This document shows, in pieces, positions 8,100 to 17,238 of a stretch of DNA of 64,000 bases. A model generated the notes under the pieces. The model saw only the letters and a program-made list of their open reading frames with translations. It had not been told where the DNA came from and did no database searches. The translations under genes were made by a program, and so were the position numbers. Position 1 is the first letter of the stretch, and every line of letters begins with the position of its first letter. The DNA lies in NCBI RefSeq assembly GCF_036634175.1, contig NZ_JAZIFX010000001.1:4340001-4404000 (forward strand), in the 5' to 3' direction. Source of the stretch: Streptomyces sp. P9-A2 (GTDB lineage Bacteria > Actinomycetota > Actinomycetes > Streptomycetales > Streptomycetaceae).

Positions 8100-8930
8100 A
8101 TGTCCCACGAGGCTTTTGAGCCGGAGACCCCGCATCTCGACTTCGAGGGCACGACCCCCTACGAGGACTACGTCAGGGCCGACGTCCTCACCCACCTCCA
8201 GCACACCCTCTCCGACGATCCCGGAGAGATGGTCTTCCTGGTCACCACCCAGGTGATGGAGCTGTGGTTCACCGTGATCGTGCACGAGTGGGAGACGGCG
8301 GCGAACGCGCTGCGGGGCGACGACATCCCCACCGCGGTCGACGCGCTGAAGCGGTCCGTACGGGAACTGGAGGCGCTGAACGCCTCCTGGAAGCCGCTCG
8401 GACAGCTCACCCCGGCACAGTTCAACGCCTACCGCGGCGCGCTCGGCGAGGGCTCCGGCTTCCAGTCGGCGATGTACCGGCGCATGGAGTTCCTGCTGGG
8501 CGACAAGTCCGCGTCCATGCTCGTCCCGCACCGGGGCGCGCCGCGGACGCACGCCGAGCTGGAGAAGGCGCTGCACGAACCGAGCCTGTACGACGAGGTG
8601 CTGCGCCTCCTCGCACGCCGCGGGCACGCCGTCCCCGACGAGGTGCTGCGCCGCGACGTGTCCCGGCGGTACGAGCCGTCGCCGCGGGTGGAGGAGGTCT
8701 GGACGGCCGTCTACTCGGGTGACGAGCGGGACGAGGTCGCCCGGCTGGGTGAGGCGCTCACCGATGTCGCCGAGCTGGTGTGGCGCTGGCGCAACGACCA
8801 CCTGGTCGCCACCCGCCGCGCGATGGGCGCCAAGGCCGGTACGGGCGGTTCCGCCGGGGTGGCCTGGCTGGAGAAGCGGGCACGGAACAACGTGTTCCCC
8901 GAGCTGTGGACGGCGCGCTCCTATGTCTGA
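8100..8930 (+). CDS. kynA: Tryptophan 2,3-dioxygenase
   Basis: A heme enzyme opening the indole ring of L-tryptophan to N-formylkynurenine. The 276 residues have the family shape: TPYEDYVRADVLTHLQ, then FLVTTQVMELWFTVIVHEW (the heme-pocket helix region), GSGFQSAMYRRMEFLLG, and the C-terminal WRWRNDHLVATRRAMGAKAGTGG, a conserved signature. The ATG is preceded by AGGAGACAGCG. The gene overlaps kynU by 8 nt, and a hydrolase follows, so the three form one tryptophan-degrading unit. Confidence 0.95.
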   Translation: MSHEAFEPETPHLDFEGTTPYEDYVRADVLTHLQHTLSDDPGEMVFLVTTQVMELWFTVIVHEWETAANALRGDDIPTAVDALKRSVRELEALNASWKPLGQLTPAQFNAYRGALGEGSGFQSAMYRRMEFLLGDKSASMLVPHRGAPRTHAELEKALHEPSLYDEVLRLLARRGHAVPDEVLRRDVSRRYEPSPRVEEVWTAVYSGDERDEVARLGEALTDVAELVWRWRNDHLVATRRAMGAKAGTGGSAGVAWLEKRARNNVFPELWTARSYV

Positions 8931-10230
8931 ACCGAAGCTCAGGGCGAAGGAACTGGACGCGGCCGACGGGCTGGCCGCCCAGCGCGCCGAGTTCGTGCTG
9001 GACGAGGGCGGCGGCGGGAGCGGCGGCGAGGGTGGCGGTGCGGGCGGTGACGCGGTCTACCTCGACGGCAACTCGCTGGGCGCGCTGCCCGTCGCCGTCC
9101 CCGGCCGGGTCGAGGACGTCGTCCGCAGGCAGTGGGGCGAGCTGCGCATCCGGTCCTGGACGGAGAGCGGCTGGTGGACGGCGCCCGAGCGGATCGGCGA
9201 CCGGATCGCCCCGCTGGTGGGCGCGGCGGCCGGGCAGATCGTCGTCGGCGACTCCACCAGTGTCAACGTCTTCAAGGCGGTGGTGGGCGCGGTGCGCCTG
9301 GCCCGGTCGGCGGACCCCGCCGGTGGGTCTGCCGGGCCCACCGGGCCCACCGGCCCCGCCCGTGACGAGATCGTGGTCGACGCGACCACGTTCCCCACGG
9401 ACGGCTACATCGCCGAGTCGGCGGCCCGGATGACCGGCTGCACCCTGCGTCCGGTGGCGCCGTCCGAGGTCCCGGACGCGCTCGGCGACCGTACGGCAGC
9501 CGTGCTGCTCAACCACGTCGACTACCGCACCGGCCGGCTGCACGACCTGCCCGCGCTCACCGCCGCCGTGCACGCGGCGGGGGCGTACGTCGTCTGGGAC
9601 CTGTGCCACAGTGCGGGCGCGCTGCCGGTCGGACTGGACGAGCACGGCGTGGACCTGGCGGTCGGCTGCACCTACAAGTACCTCAACGGCGGCCCCGGTT
9701 CACCGGCGTACCTCTATGTGCGCGCGGAGTTGCAGGACCGCTTCGACTCCCCGCTGCCCGGCTGGAACTCCCACGCGGAGCCCTTCGGCATGCGCCCGGA
9801 GTACGCACCGGCGCCGGGTGCGCTGCGCGGGCGGGTCGGCACCCCGGACATCCTGTCCATGCTCGCCCTGGAGGCGGCACTGGACGTCTGGGACGGCGGC
9901 GGCGTCACGATCGAGGCGGTACGGGCCAAATCCCTCGCCCTGACGGACTTCTTCCTGGAGTGCGTCGAGGCGTACGTCCCCGAGGGCCGGGTCGAGTGTC
10001 TGACCCCGAGGCCGCACGGGGAGCGGGGCAGCCAGATCGCCCTGCGCTGTCAGGATGCCGGGGACGTCATGCGGCGGCTGATCGAGCGCGGGGTGGTCGG
10101 CGACTTCCGTCACCCGGACGTGCTCCGCTTCGGCTTCACCCCGCTGTACGTCGGCTTCGCGGACGTGGAGCGGGCGGCGCGGGTGCTGGCGGAGGTGCTG
10201 GCGGAGGTGTCGGCGGAGACCGGGGTTTAG
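8923..10230 (+). CDS. kynU: Kynureninase
   Basis: A PLP enzyme splitting kynurenine into anthranilate and alanine. It has 435 residues from the ATG at 8923, which overlaps the end of kynA. Seen: VYLDGNSLGALP, the phosphate-binding DSTSVNVFKAV, DLCHSAGALPVGLDEHGVDLAVGCTYKY with the PLP lysine at about residue 252, then LNGGPGSPAYLYV. Two low-complexity insertions are unusual for the family: a Gly-rich run near residues 27-43 and a GPTGPTGP run near residue 140. Neither touches a catalytic motif. Confidence 0.93.
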   Translation: MSEPKLRAKELDAADGLAAQRAEFVLDEGGGGSGGEGGGAGGDAVYLDGNSLGALPVAVPGRVEDVVRRQWGELRIRSWTESGWWTAPERIGDRIAPLVGAAAGQIVVGDSTSVNVFKAVVGAVRLARSADPAGGSAGPTGPTGPARDEIVVDATTFPTDGYIAESAARMTGCTLRPVAPSEVPDALGDRTAAVLLNHVDYRTGRLHDLPALTAAVHAAGAYVVWDLCHSAGALPVGLDEHGVDLAVGCTYKYLNGGPGSPAYLYVRAELQDRFDSPLPGWNSHAEPFGMRPEYAPAPGALRGRVGTPDILSMLALEAALDVWDGGGVTIEAVRAKSLALTDFFLECVEAYVPEGRVECLTPRPHGERGSQIALRCQDAGDVMRRLIERGVVGDFRHPDVLRFGFTPLYVGFADVERAARVLAEVLAEVSAETGV

Positions 10231-10411
10231 GGCGCTGCGGAGGCGGCCGGCGGGCCCGTGAAAGGGGCGGGATCCGCCTGCCGCCTCCCGGGAGGTTCAC
10301 CGAGTGTGATAGGCCCATGTCCGCGCACATGATCGTCCTGATACCGTCCCGGCCAACGGTCGAACACTTCTCCGGTCCGCCACATACGTTTCATTGCTGA
10401 GAGGTTGGAGC

Positions 10412-11290
10412 ATGACGGACGACGCCGCAGCTGCCCGGGCCGCCGCCGAAGAGGAGTCGGTCTTCTCCCATCCGCCGGTCGAGCCCGACGCCACGGCGGC
10501 CTACGGCGACGACCCGGACCAGCTGATCGACTTCTACGTCCCGCGTGCCACGGGCGGCCCCGGAGGCCCCGCGCCCGTGGTCGTCGTCCTGCACGGTGGT
10601 GCCTGGCGGGCGCCCTACGACCGGCGGCACATCAGCCCGTTCGCCGGCTTCCTGGCCCGCCGGGGCTTCGCCGTGGCCAGTGTCGAGTACCGGCGCGGGG
10701 CGGGGGCGACGGGCGGCGGGGACCCGGTCGCGGGGCGCTGGCCCGACACCTTCGACGACGTGGCCGCCGCGCTCGACGCGCTGCCCGGGCTGGCCCGCCG
10801 GCATCTGCCCGGCGCCGACCCGCGCCGCACGGTGGCCACCGGCCACTCGGCCGGCGGCCATCTGGCGCTGTGGGCCGCCGCCCGTCACCTCCTCCCCGCC
10901 GACGCCCCCTGGCGCACCGACGGTCCCGTGCCCCTGCGGGGCGTGGTCGCCCTCGCTCCGATCGCCGACCTGGCGGTCGCCGACAAGCTGGACGTCTGCG
11001 GCGGTGCGGTACGCCAACTCCTGGGCGGTGACGAGGGGTTCGCCGAGCGGCAGCCGTACGCCGACCCCACGCTGCTGCTGCCCACCGGAATCGCCACCAC
11101 CATCGTCCAGGGCCGTTGCGACGCCGACGTCCCGCAGGCGGTCGCCGAGGCGTACGCGGACGCGGCGGCCAGGGCGGGTGAGGTGGTGGGGCTGACGTTG
11201 CTGGAGGACGTCGGCCACTTCCCGCCGATCGACCCGGCGGCGGACGCCTGCGCGGTGGTGGCGGAGGAGATCGCCCAACTCGCCTGGTGA
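10412..11290 (+). CDS. Alpha/beta hydrolase, probable kynurenine formamidase
   Basis: A 292-residue alpha/beta-hydrolase with the oxyanion motif VVVLHGGAWRAPYDRR and the nucleophile elbow GHSAGGHLALW (Ser at about residue 146). The late LLEDVGHFPPIDP segment carries the likely catalytic histidine. This is the BNA7/KynB-like type of arylformamidase, which removes formate from N-formylkynurenine. The function is inferred from position: it lies 181 nt after kynU and would complete tryptophan to anthranilate. The ATG at 10412 has GAGAGGTTGGAG upstream. A general carboxylesterase is the alternative. Confidence 0.75.
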   Translation: MTDDAAAARAAAEEESVFSHPPVEPDATAAYGDDPDQLIDFYVPRATGGPGGPAPVVVVLHGGAWRAPYDRRHISPFAGFLARRGFAVASVEYRRGAGATGGGDPVAGRWPDTFDDVAAALDALPGLARRHLPGADPRRTVATGHSAGGHLALWAAARHLLPADAPWRTDGPVPLRGVVALAPIADLAVADKLDVCGGAVRQLLGGDEGFAERQPYADPTLLLPTGIATTIVQGRCDADVPQAVAEAYADAAARAGEVVGLTLLEDVGHFPPIDPAADACAVVAEEIAQLAW

Positions 11291-11352
11291 TCCCGGTCCG
11301 TTGATGGTGTCTGGTGGGACCCTCTCCCAAGTACCTCCGGTCGTACCCGTCA

Positions 11353-11361
11353 TACCTGAGA
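11353..11361 (+). promoter_or_regulatory. TACCTGAGA motif, copy 1
   Basis: TACCTGAGA lies 110 nt before the first gene of the DUF1023 / acyltransferase / two-component unit. The same nonamer occurs upstream of the second two-component pair (15806). It is a candidate site for the encoded response regulators; this is inference only. Confidence 0.35.
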
Positions 11362-11470
11362 GCCACCCCGGAGGTGAGCTCCCCGGTGGGACGCGGACCA
11401 CCTGCGCCGATCCGTAACTTCCTTCCCTGAACGGCCCGATGAGCGGGCGGACGGACAGGGGGGAACAGTC

Positions 11471-12436
11471 ATGGGGTACCGGTGGCGCCGCGCCGCACTC
11501 GCCGTGCTGGTCGCATCGGCGGTGACGCTCCCCGTGGTCGGGGCGGCCCGGCCCCGGGTCCCCGCCCCGCCACCGGTCACGCTCGCCGCGCCGACCGCGG
11601 CCACCCTCGACGCCACCTACGCCGCCCACCGGGCCAATGCCGGGGAAGCGGCCCGGATGGCCGCGGACCACGGCGACCGGCGGCGCGCGGCGGCCGACCG
11701 GTCCCTGGCCGGCCCCGCCCGGCAGTTGCTCTCCTTCGACGGCCGCGGCGCCGGGCTGGTGACCGAGGTCCTGGGCGACCTGGCGCACGCCGATCGGGTC
11801 GCCGTCCTGGTACCCGGATCCGACACCGGTATCGACACCTACGGCCGGTTCCGCGCCGCCGCCCGGGCCCTGCACATCCGGCTCACCCGTGAGGCCCCGG
11901 CGGGCACCCGTACGGCGGTCGTCGCCTGGCTCGGCTACGAGACGCCCCCGACGATCGGCCTCACTGTCGCCACCACCGACCGCGCGGACCGGGCCGCGCC
12001 CGAACTGCGCTCCCTCGTGGCGGACTTGCGGGCGGTCATCGGTCCGCGCCCGCGCATCTCCCTGCTCTGCCACTCCTACGGCTCGGTCGTCTGCGCCCGC
12101 GCCGCCCCCGGTCTGGATCCCGACGACGTCGACGACATCGCCGTCGTCGGCAGCCCGGGCACCGGTGCCGACACCGCCGCTGCCCTGCGCACCCGCGCCC
12201 GGATCTGGGCGGCCCGGGGCTCCGGCGACTGGGTGGAGGACGTTCCGCACCTCGCCGTCGACCTGTTCGGCACCCGCGTCGGCTTCGGCACCGACCCCGT
12301 CTCCCCGGCGTTCGGCGCCCGGGTCTTCGCGGCCGGCGGCGGCGGCCACAGCGACTACTTCGCACCCGGCTCCACCTCCCTGACCAACCTGACCCGGATC
12401 GTCCTGGGCGAGACCGAGGCGGTGACCCATGACTGA
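11471..12436 (+). CDS. Secreted alpha/beta hydrolase (DUF1023)
   Basis: A 321-residue protein with an N-terminal signal sequence (basic GYRWRRAA, then a hydrophobic stretch ending around GAARP), so it is probably exported. The DUF1023 domain fills the C-terminal half: VAVLVPGSDTGIDTYGRF, AWLGYETPP, the nucleophile elbow LLCHSYGSVVC (Ser about 202) and a C-terminal GGGGHSDYF with the probable histidine. This actinobacterial esterase-like family has unknown substrates. It overlaps the acyltransferase by 8 nt and heads a four-gene unit ending in a two-component system. Confidence 0.85.
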   Translation: MGYRWRRAALAVLVASAVTLPVVGAARPRVPAPPPVTLAAPTAATLDATYAAHRANAGEAARMAADHGDRRRAAADRSLAGPARQLLSFDGRGAGLVTEVLGDLAHADRVAVLVPGSDTGIDTYGRFRAAARALHIRLTREAPAGTRTAVVAWLGYETPPTIGLTVATTDRADRAAPELRSLVADLRAVIGPRPRISLLCHSYGSVVCARAAPGLDPDDVDDIAVVGSPGTGADTAAALRTRARIWAARGSGDWVEDVPHLAVDLFGTRVGFGTDPVSPAFGARVFAAGGGGHSDYFAPGSTSLTNLTRIVLGETEAVTHD

Positions 12437-13688
12437 CCCGACCCTCCAGAGTCCCCGGCGCGGCATACGGCACGGGATATGGCACGACATGGGCCACGGC
12501 GTACGGCACGGCGTACGGCGAGGTGCCGAGCGCGTCGACGCGGCCACCCCCGCCCACCGCGACCGCGCCGTGGACGCCCTGCGCGCCGTCGCCGTCCTCG
12601 GGGTCGTCCTCGGCCACTGGCTGGTCACCGCGCTGGTCGCGGACGGCCGCACCCTGCGCACGGCCAGTCCGCTGCAGCACCTGCCCTGGCTGACCCCCGT
12701 CTCCTGGCTGTTCCAGACCCTCGCCGTGTTCTTCCTGGTCGGCGGTCATGTGGCGACCCGCGGGTATGCCTCGGCCCGCGCCCGCGGCGTCCCGTACCGC
12801 CAATGGCTGCGCGGCCGTCTCGCCCGGCTGTTCGGGCCGGTCGCCGCCGTCCTCACCCTGTGGACCGTGGTCACGTTCGTGCTGCTGCTCTCCGGAGCGG
12901 AGTTCGCCACCGTCCGCACCCTGGTGAAACTCGCCCTGTCCCCGCTCTGGTTCCTGCTGGTCTTCGCCGCCCTCACCGCCGCGACCCCGCTGCTGACCCG
13001 GCTCCACCCGCTGTGGCCGCTCGCCGTCGTCCTGCACGTGGACGTACTGCGCTTCGGTCTCGGCGGCCCCGCCTGGCTCGGCTGGATCAACCTCGCGGCC
13101 GGCTGGCTGGTCCCCTACACCCTGGGTGCGGCCTGGACCCGGGGCGAGCTGGAGCACCGCCGGGCGGGCCGGTTCCTCCTCGTCTCCGGCACGGCGGCCA
13201 CGGCCGCGCTCGTCGCCTGGGGCGGCTACCCGGCCTCCATGGTGGGCGTCCCGGGCGCCGCCGTCTCCAACCTCAACCCGCCGACCCTGGCCGCCGTCAC
13301 CTTCGGCCTGGCCCAGTGCGGACTGGCGCTGCTGCTGCGGGAGCGGCTGCGGGGCGCGATGCGGAGGCCGATCGTCTGGGCGGCGGTGGCGCTGGTCAAC
13401 CTCTCCGCGATGACGGTCTTCCTCTGGCACCAGACGGCCCTCATGGGGACCACCGCCACCGGGCTGCTCGCCGGCCGGCTGCCCGGACTGCACACCGTCC
13501 CCGACGGCCTCGGCTGGGTCGCCGCCCGGCTGGCCTGGCTGCCGGTGCTCGCCGTCGCCCTCGCGGTCTGCTGGGCGGCCTTCCGGTCCTGGGAGCGGGG
13601 CGGCGGGCGGCGCGGACGGTCCCGGGTGGTGCGCGCCCACCGACCGGCGGCGGACCGGAGTACCCGCAAGGGAGTACGACATGTATAG
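12429..13688 (+). CDS. Membrane acyltransferase family 3
   Basis: A 419-residue polytopic protein of the OafA/acyltransferase-3 family, which transfers acyl groups to sugars or envelope molecules. The diagnostic start is RDRAVDALRAVAVLGVVLGHW, followed by roughly ten hydrophobic segments, with FFLVGGHVATR and MTVFLWHQTAL typical of the family. The start ATG overlaps the hydrolase stop. The first 35 residues are His/Arg/Gly-rich, with a repeated GVRHGVR pattern. It overlaps the histidine kinase gene by 8 nt, so it is co-translated with the sensor pair and may act on the cell envelope the sensor monitors. Confidence 0.88.
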   Translation: MTDPTLQSPRRGIRHGIWHDMGHGVRHGVRRGAERVDAATPAHRDRAVDALRAVAVLGVVLGHWLVTALVADGRTLRTASPLQHLPWLTPVSWLFQTLAVFFLVGGHVATRGYASARARGVPYRQWLRGRLARLFGPVAAVLTLWTVVTFVLLLSGAEFATVRTLVKLALSPLWFLLVFAALTAATPLLTRLHPLWPLAVVLHVDVLRFGLGGPAWLGWINLAAGWLVPYTLGAAWTRGELEHRRAGRFLLVSGTAATAALVAWGGYPASMVGVPGAAVSNLNPPTLAAVTFGLAQCGLALLLRERLRGAMRRPIVWAAVALVNLSAMTVFLWHQTALMGTTATGLLAGRLPGLHTVPDGLGWVAARLAWLPVLAVALAVCWAAFRSWERGGGRRGRSRVVRAHRPAADRSTRKGVRHV

Positions 13689-15063
13689 GACAGGATCTAG
13701 GCTGGCGCGGATGATGGAATCGAGGGTCGTGCGGGTGGTGGTCGGCCGGGTACGGCGCACCTGGGACGTGCTGCGGGACGACCTCGGCACCGTCCGCACC
13801 GACCCGCTGCCCCCGTCCACCTGGCTGCGCTGGCTGCCGCACGGGGCTCTGTGTCTGATCGCGTTCGGGACGTTCAGCGGTGGTCTGCCCCAGCTCATGG
13901 ACCATGCGTCCCTAGTGGTCGGATACGCCGTCGTGATCACGCTCGGGCAGAGCGGCGCCGTGGTCGTCGCGCTGCGCCGGCCGGTCGTCGCCTGGTGGCT
14001 GTCGATGGCGGCCACGGTGCTGGGCGCGGTCGTGGTCCATCACCAGTTGTACGGCCCGGCGGCCGGGTTCCAGTGGCCCTGGACCGTTTCCGGCATCGTC
14101 TCCCATCTGTTCGTCCTGCTGCTGGTCGCGCTGCGCGTGCCCACCCGTGTCGCGGTCGAGGTACTGGCCCTGACCGCGCTGGTCACCTACGTCCTCCAAG
14201 GTCTGTGGGGCGGGCCGGACTACGAGTCCACCGGCATGGTCGCCGTCGTCCTGTTCGCCACCGCCGTCCTCCTCGGCATCGCCCTGCGCGGCCGCCGCGA
14301 GGCCCGCGCGGAACTGCGGCAGCAGACCACGCTCACCGCCGAGGAGCGGGCCCGGCGCACCCTGCTGGAGGAACGCAGCCGCATCGCACGCGAGTTGCAC
14401 GACGTGGTGGCCCACCACATGTCGGTCATCTCCATCCAGGCCCAGGTCGCCCCGCACCTCGTCGAGAACCCGTCCGACGAGCTCAGGGAAAACCTGGCCG
14501 GCATCCGGCAGAACGCCCTCGACGCGCTCACCGAACTACGACGCGTCCTGGGCGTACTGCGCTCCGAACATCCCGACTCCCCCGGGCACGAGGACGGTTC
14601 CGGCACCGCCCCGCACGCCCCGCAGCCCACCCTGGACCGGATCGAGGCGCTGGTGGAGAACACCAGGGTCGCCGGACTCACCGTGACCACCGAAGTCACC
14701 GGTGAGCGGCGGCCGTTGCCGCCCGGCGTCGAACTGTCGGCGTACCGGATCGTGCAGGAGGCGCTGAGCAACGTGCTGCGTCACGCACCCGGCGCCACCG
14801 CCCATGTCGTCCTCACCCACGAGCCGCACGGGCTGGGGGTGGAGGTGACCAACACCCGGCCCACGGGCGAGGCGCCCCCGTCCGCCGGTGCCGGGCACGG
14901 GCTGCTCGGCATGCGGGAGCGGGCCGCGATGCTCGGCGGCAACCTCACCGCCCGCCCCCGGTCCGACGGCGGCTACCTGGTCACCGCCCGCCTTCCCGCC
15001 GACTCCCGCACCGGCACCGCCGACCCGGCCCTTCAGTACAAGCACAAGGACGGCACCCCATGA
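13681..15063 (+). CDS. Sensor histidine kinase (NarL-type, HisKA_3)
   Basis: A 460-residue membrane sensor. About five hydrophobic segments lie in residues 50-205. The dimerisation/phosphoacceptor domain reads RIARELHDVVAHHMSVISIQ, with the histidine at about 240. The HATPase_c domain follows: YRIVQEALSNVLRHAP (N box), then GHGLLGMRERAAMLGG. No large extracellular loop is obvious, so it may sense the membrane itself. It overlaps the acyltransferase before it and the response regulator after it (4 nt), and is the first of two similar pairs in tandem. Confidence 0.92.
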   Translation: MYRTGSRLARMMESRVVRVVVGRVRRTWDVLRDDLGTVRTDPLPPSTWLRWLPHGALCLIAFGTFSGGLPQLMDHASLVVGYAVVITLGQSGAVVVALRRPVVAWWLSMAATVLGAVVVHHQLYGPAAGFQWPWTVSGIVSHLFVLLLVALRVPTRVAVEVLALTALVTYVLQGLWGGPDYESTGMVAVVLFATAVLLGIALRGRREARAELRQQTTLTAEERARRTLLEERSRIARELHDVVAHHMSVISIQAQVAPHLVENPSDELRENLAGIRQNALDALTELRRVLGVLRSEHPDSPGHEDGSGTAPHAPQPTLDRIEALVENTRVAGLTVTTEVTGERRPLPPGVELSAYRIVQEALSNVLRHAPGATAHVVLTHEPHGLGVEVTNTRPTGEAPPSAGAGHGLLGMRERAAMLGGNLTARPRSDGGYLVTARLPADSRTGTADPALQYKHKDGTP

Positions 15064-15722
15064 TCCGCGTACTCGTCGCCGACGACCAGCAGATGGTCCG
15101 GCAGGGCTTCACCGTGCTGCTGAACACCTACCCCGACATCGAGGTGATCGGCCAGGCGGTGGACGGTCTCGACGCGGTCGCGCAGGTCGCCGACCTCGCC
15201 CCGGACGTCGTCCTGATGGACATCCGCATGCCCGAACTCGGCGGCATCGAGGCCACCCGCCGCATCACCGCCGCCACCCCGCACATCCGGGTGCTGGTGC
15301 TGACCACCTTCGACCTCGACGAGTACGTGTACGAGGCGCTGCGGGCCGGCGCCTCCGGCTTCCTGCTGAAGGACGCCTCCAGCGACCAGCTCGCCGAGGC
15401 CGTACGAGTGGTGGCGGCCGGCGAGGCGCTGCTCGCGCCCGGCATCACCCGGCGGCTGATCGCCGAGTTCGCCCGCCTGGAGGACAGACCCCGCCCCCCG
15501 CTCAGGGAGCGCGTCGGCGCTCTCACCGAGCGGGAGACGGAGGTGCTCGGGCTGATCGCACAGGGCCTGTCCAACGCGGAGATCGCGGCGCGGCTGGTGG
15601 TCGCCGAACAGACCGTGAAGACCCATGTGGGCCGCATCCTGGTGAAGCTGGGCCTGCGGGACCGCACCCAGGCGGCGGTCTTCGCGTACGAGTCGGGGCT
15701 GGTCCGGCCGTCGGGGTACTGA
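15060..15722 (+). CDS. LuxR/NarL-type response regulator
   Basis: A 220-residue regulator with an N-terminal receiver domain (VLVADDQQMVRQGF; phosphoacceptor Asp at about 54 in VVLMDIRMPE; TTFDLDEYVYEALRAGASGFLLKDA) and a C-terminal helix-turn-helix (LTERETEVLGLIAQGLSNAEIAARLVVAEQTVKTHVGRIL). Cognate to the kinase that overlaps it by 4 nt. It closely resembles the second regulator at 17235, which suggests tandem duplication of the pair. Confidence 0.94.
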   Translation: MIRVLVADDQQMVRQGFTVLLNTYPDIEVIGQAVDGLDAVAQVADLAPDVVLMDIRMPELGGIEATRRITAATPHIRVLVLTTFDLDEYVYEALRAGASGFLLKDASSDQLAEAVRVVAAGEALLAPGITRRLIAEFARLEDRPRPPLRERVGALTERETEVLGLIAQGLSNAEIAARLVVAEQTVKTHVGRILVKLGLRDRTQAAVFAYESGLVRPSGY

Positions 15723-15805
15723 CGTGAGGGGCGGCCCGCCGGGTGCTCCCGTGGGCCGGGGGCGTCACGGACCGTCGGCGGTCCTCCCCGTACGGCCCCT
15801 TGTAG

Positions 15806-15814
15806 TACCTGAGA
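15806..15814 (+). promoter_or_regulatory. TACCTGAGA motif, copy 2
   Basis: The second copy of the nonamer, 60 nt before the start of the second kinase. See the copy at 11353. Confidence 0.35.
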
Positions 15815-15873
15815 CGGAGGCCCGGGAACCCCTCTCAGCGGGGACGCCCCCGACCACCCGGTCGGCCTAACGT

Positions 15874-17238
15874 GTGACCGTGACTGAGACGACCCACGCC
15901 CACCCCGCGGCCCCGCCGCCCGGGGACGGGGCCAAGACCCGCAGCCCGGAGTACCGGCTGGCCCAGAACTCCCTGCGCGGGCTGCGCCACGACCTGTTCG
16001 ACGAGGCCTTCGCCTACCGACCGCTGCCGCGCCGGCGGACGGACGGCCCGTTCGTCCGCCGGCTGCCCGGCCGGCTGAGGTCCTCCGCGGAACACCTCCC
16101 GCACGCGCTGGTGGGGGCGGTCGCGCTGCTCACCCTGTGCGCCGGCGCGCTGGCGGGCGGCCTGCCCGGCGGGGACGTACTGGCCCTGCTGGCCGGCCTG
16201 CTGTGCGCGGTCCCGGTGCTCGCCACGCTGGTCCGGCCGGTCGGCGCGTTCTGGCTGTCGCTGGCGGTGACCCCGGTGGTCGCGGTCCTCAACGGCAGCG
16301 GAACCGAATGGCCGTGGATGCCCGGCGCGTTCATCTGCCACCTGGCGGTGCTGGTCGTCGTGGCGCTGCGCACCCGGCCCCGCACCGCCGCCTGGATGTG
16401 GGTCCTGACCGTCGTGTACGCCTTCCTCTCGGACATCATTTTCGGCGGGTCGTACTACTACACGAACAGCGGGCCCATGATGGTGACGTCCGCCTTCGCC
16501 CTGCTCCTGGTCTCCCTCCGGCACGTCCGTCACACCGCCCAGCAGGAGGTGACCGCCCAGCAGACGGTCACCGCGCACGAACGCTCCCGGCGCACGCTCC
16601 TCGAGGAGCGCACCACCATCGCCCGCGAGCTGCACGACGTGGTCGCCCACCACATGTCAGTCGTCGCCATCCAGGCCGAGGCCGCGCCCTACCGGGTGGA
16701 GAACCCGCCGCCCGAGCTGGAGCGAGCCTTCGTCACCATCCGCGAGAACGCGGTGGCCGCCCTCACCGAGCTGCGCCGGGTCCTCGGCGTGGTCCGCGCC
16801 GAGGACTACGAGGTCCCCGACGCCCCGCAGCCCACCCTCGCCGACCTGGACGCCCTGCTCGCCAATGTGCGGGACACCGGTCTGGACGTGGAGAAGGCGG
16901 TGACCGGGGCGGTGCGCGAGCTGCCGCAGGGCGTGGAGCTGTCGGCGTACCGGATCGTGCAGGAGGCGCTGAGCAACAGCCTGCGGCACGCGCCCGGGGC
17001 GAGCGCCCGCGTCGAGATCGGGTACGTCCTCGGCGGCCTCGGCCTGCGCGTGGTCAACGGCCCGGCGCCCGCACCGAACCTGCTGAAGCCCTCGCCCGGC
17101 GCCGGGCACGGCGTCACCGGTATGCGCGAGCGGGTCACCATGCTGAACGGCGAGATGACGGTCGGCCCGACCGACGACGGTGGCTACGAGGTCGCGGTGT
17201 TCCTGCCGGTCGCCTCGGTGAACGAAGGTGACGCATGA
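15874..17238 (+). CDS. Sensor histidine kinase (NarL-type, HisKA_3)
   Basis: A 454-residue membrane sensor like its upstream neighbour. The N-terminus is soluble (about 70 residues), then five or so hydrophobic segments run to about residue 215. The phosphoacceptor helix is TIARELHDVVAHHMSVVAIQ, with His about 254. YRIVQEALSNSLRHAP and GHGVTGMRERVTMLNG form the ATP-binding part. A GTG start at 15874 gives MTVTETTH; a second GTG two codons later is possible. It overlaps its response regulator by 4 nt. Confidence 0.92.
   Translation: MTVTETTHAHPAAPPPGDGAKTRSPEYRLAQNSLRGLRHDLFDEAFAYRPLPRRRTDGPFVRRLPGRLRSSAEHLPHALVGAVALLTLCAGALAGGLPGGDVLALLAGLLCAVPVLATLVRPVGAFWLSLAVTPVVAVLNGSGTEWPWMPGAFICHLAVLVVVALRTRPRTAAWMWVLTVVYAFLSDIIFGGSYYYTNSGPMMVTSAFALLLVSLRHVRHTAQQEVTAQQTVTAHERSRRTLLEERTTIARELHDVVAHHMSVVAIQAEAAPYRVENPPPELERAFVTIRENAVAALTELRRVLGVVRAEDYEVPDAPQPTLADLDALLANVRDTGLDVEKAVTGAVRELPQGVELSAYRIVQEALSNSLRHAPGASARVEIGYVLGGLGLRVVNGPAPAPNLLKPSPGAGHGVTGMRERVTMLNGEMTVGPTDDGGYEVAVFLPVASVNEGDA

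Noticed and set aside
10391..12661. A 756-codon open frame on the minus strand, and similar long antisense frames at 23355-25811, 39855-43295 and 45410-46852.
   Set aside because: They lie opposite well-supported genes, are Arg/Gly/Pro-rich and carry no domain. High GC content makes long antisense frames common.
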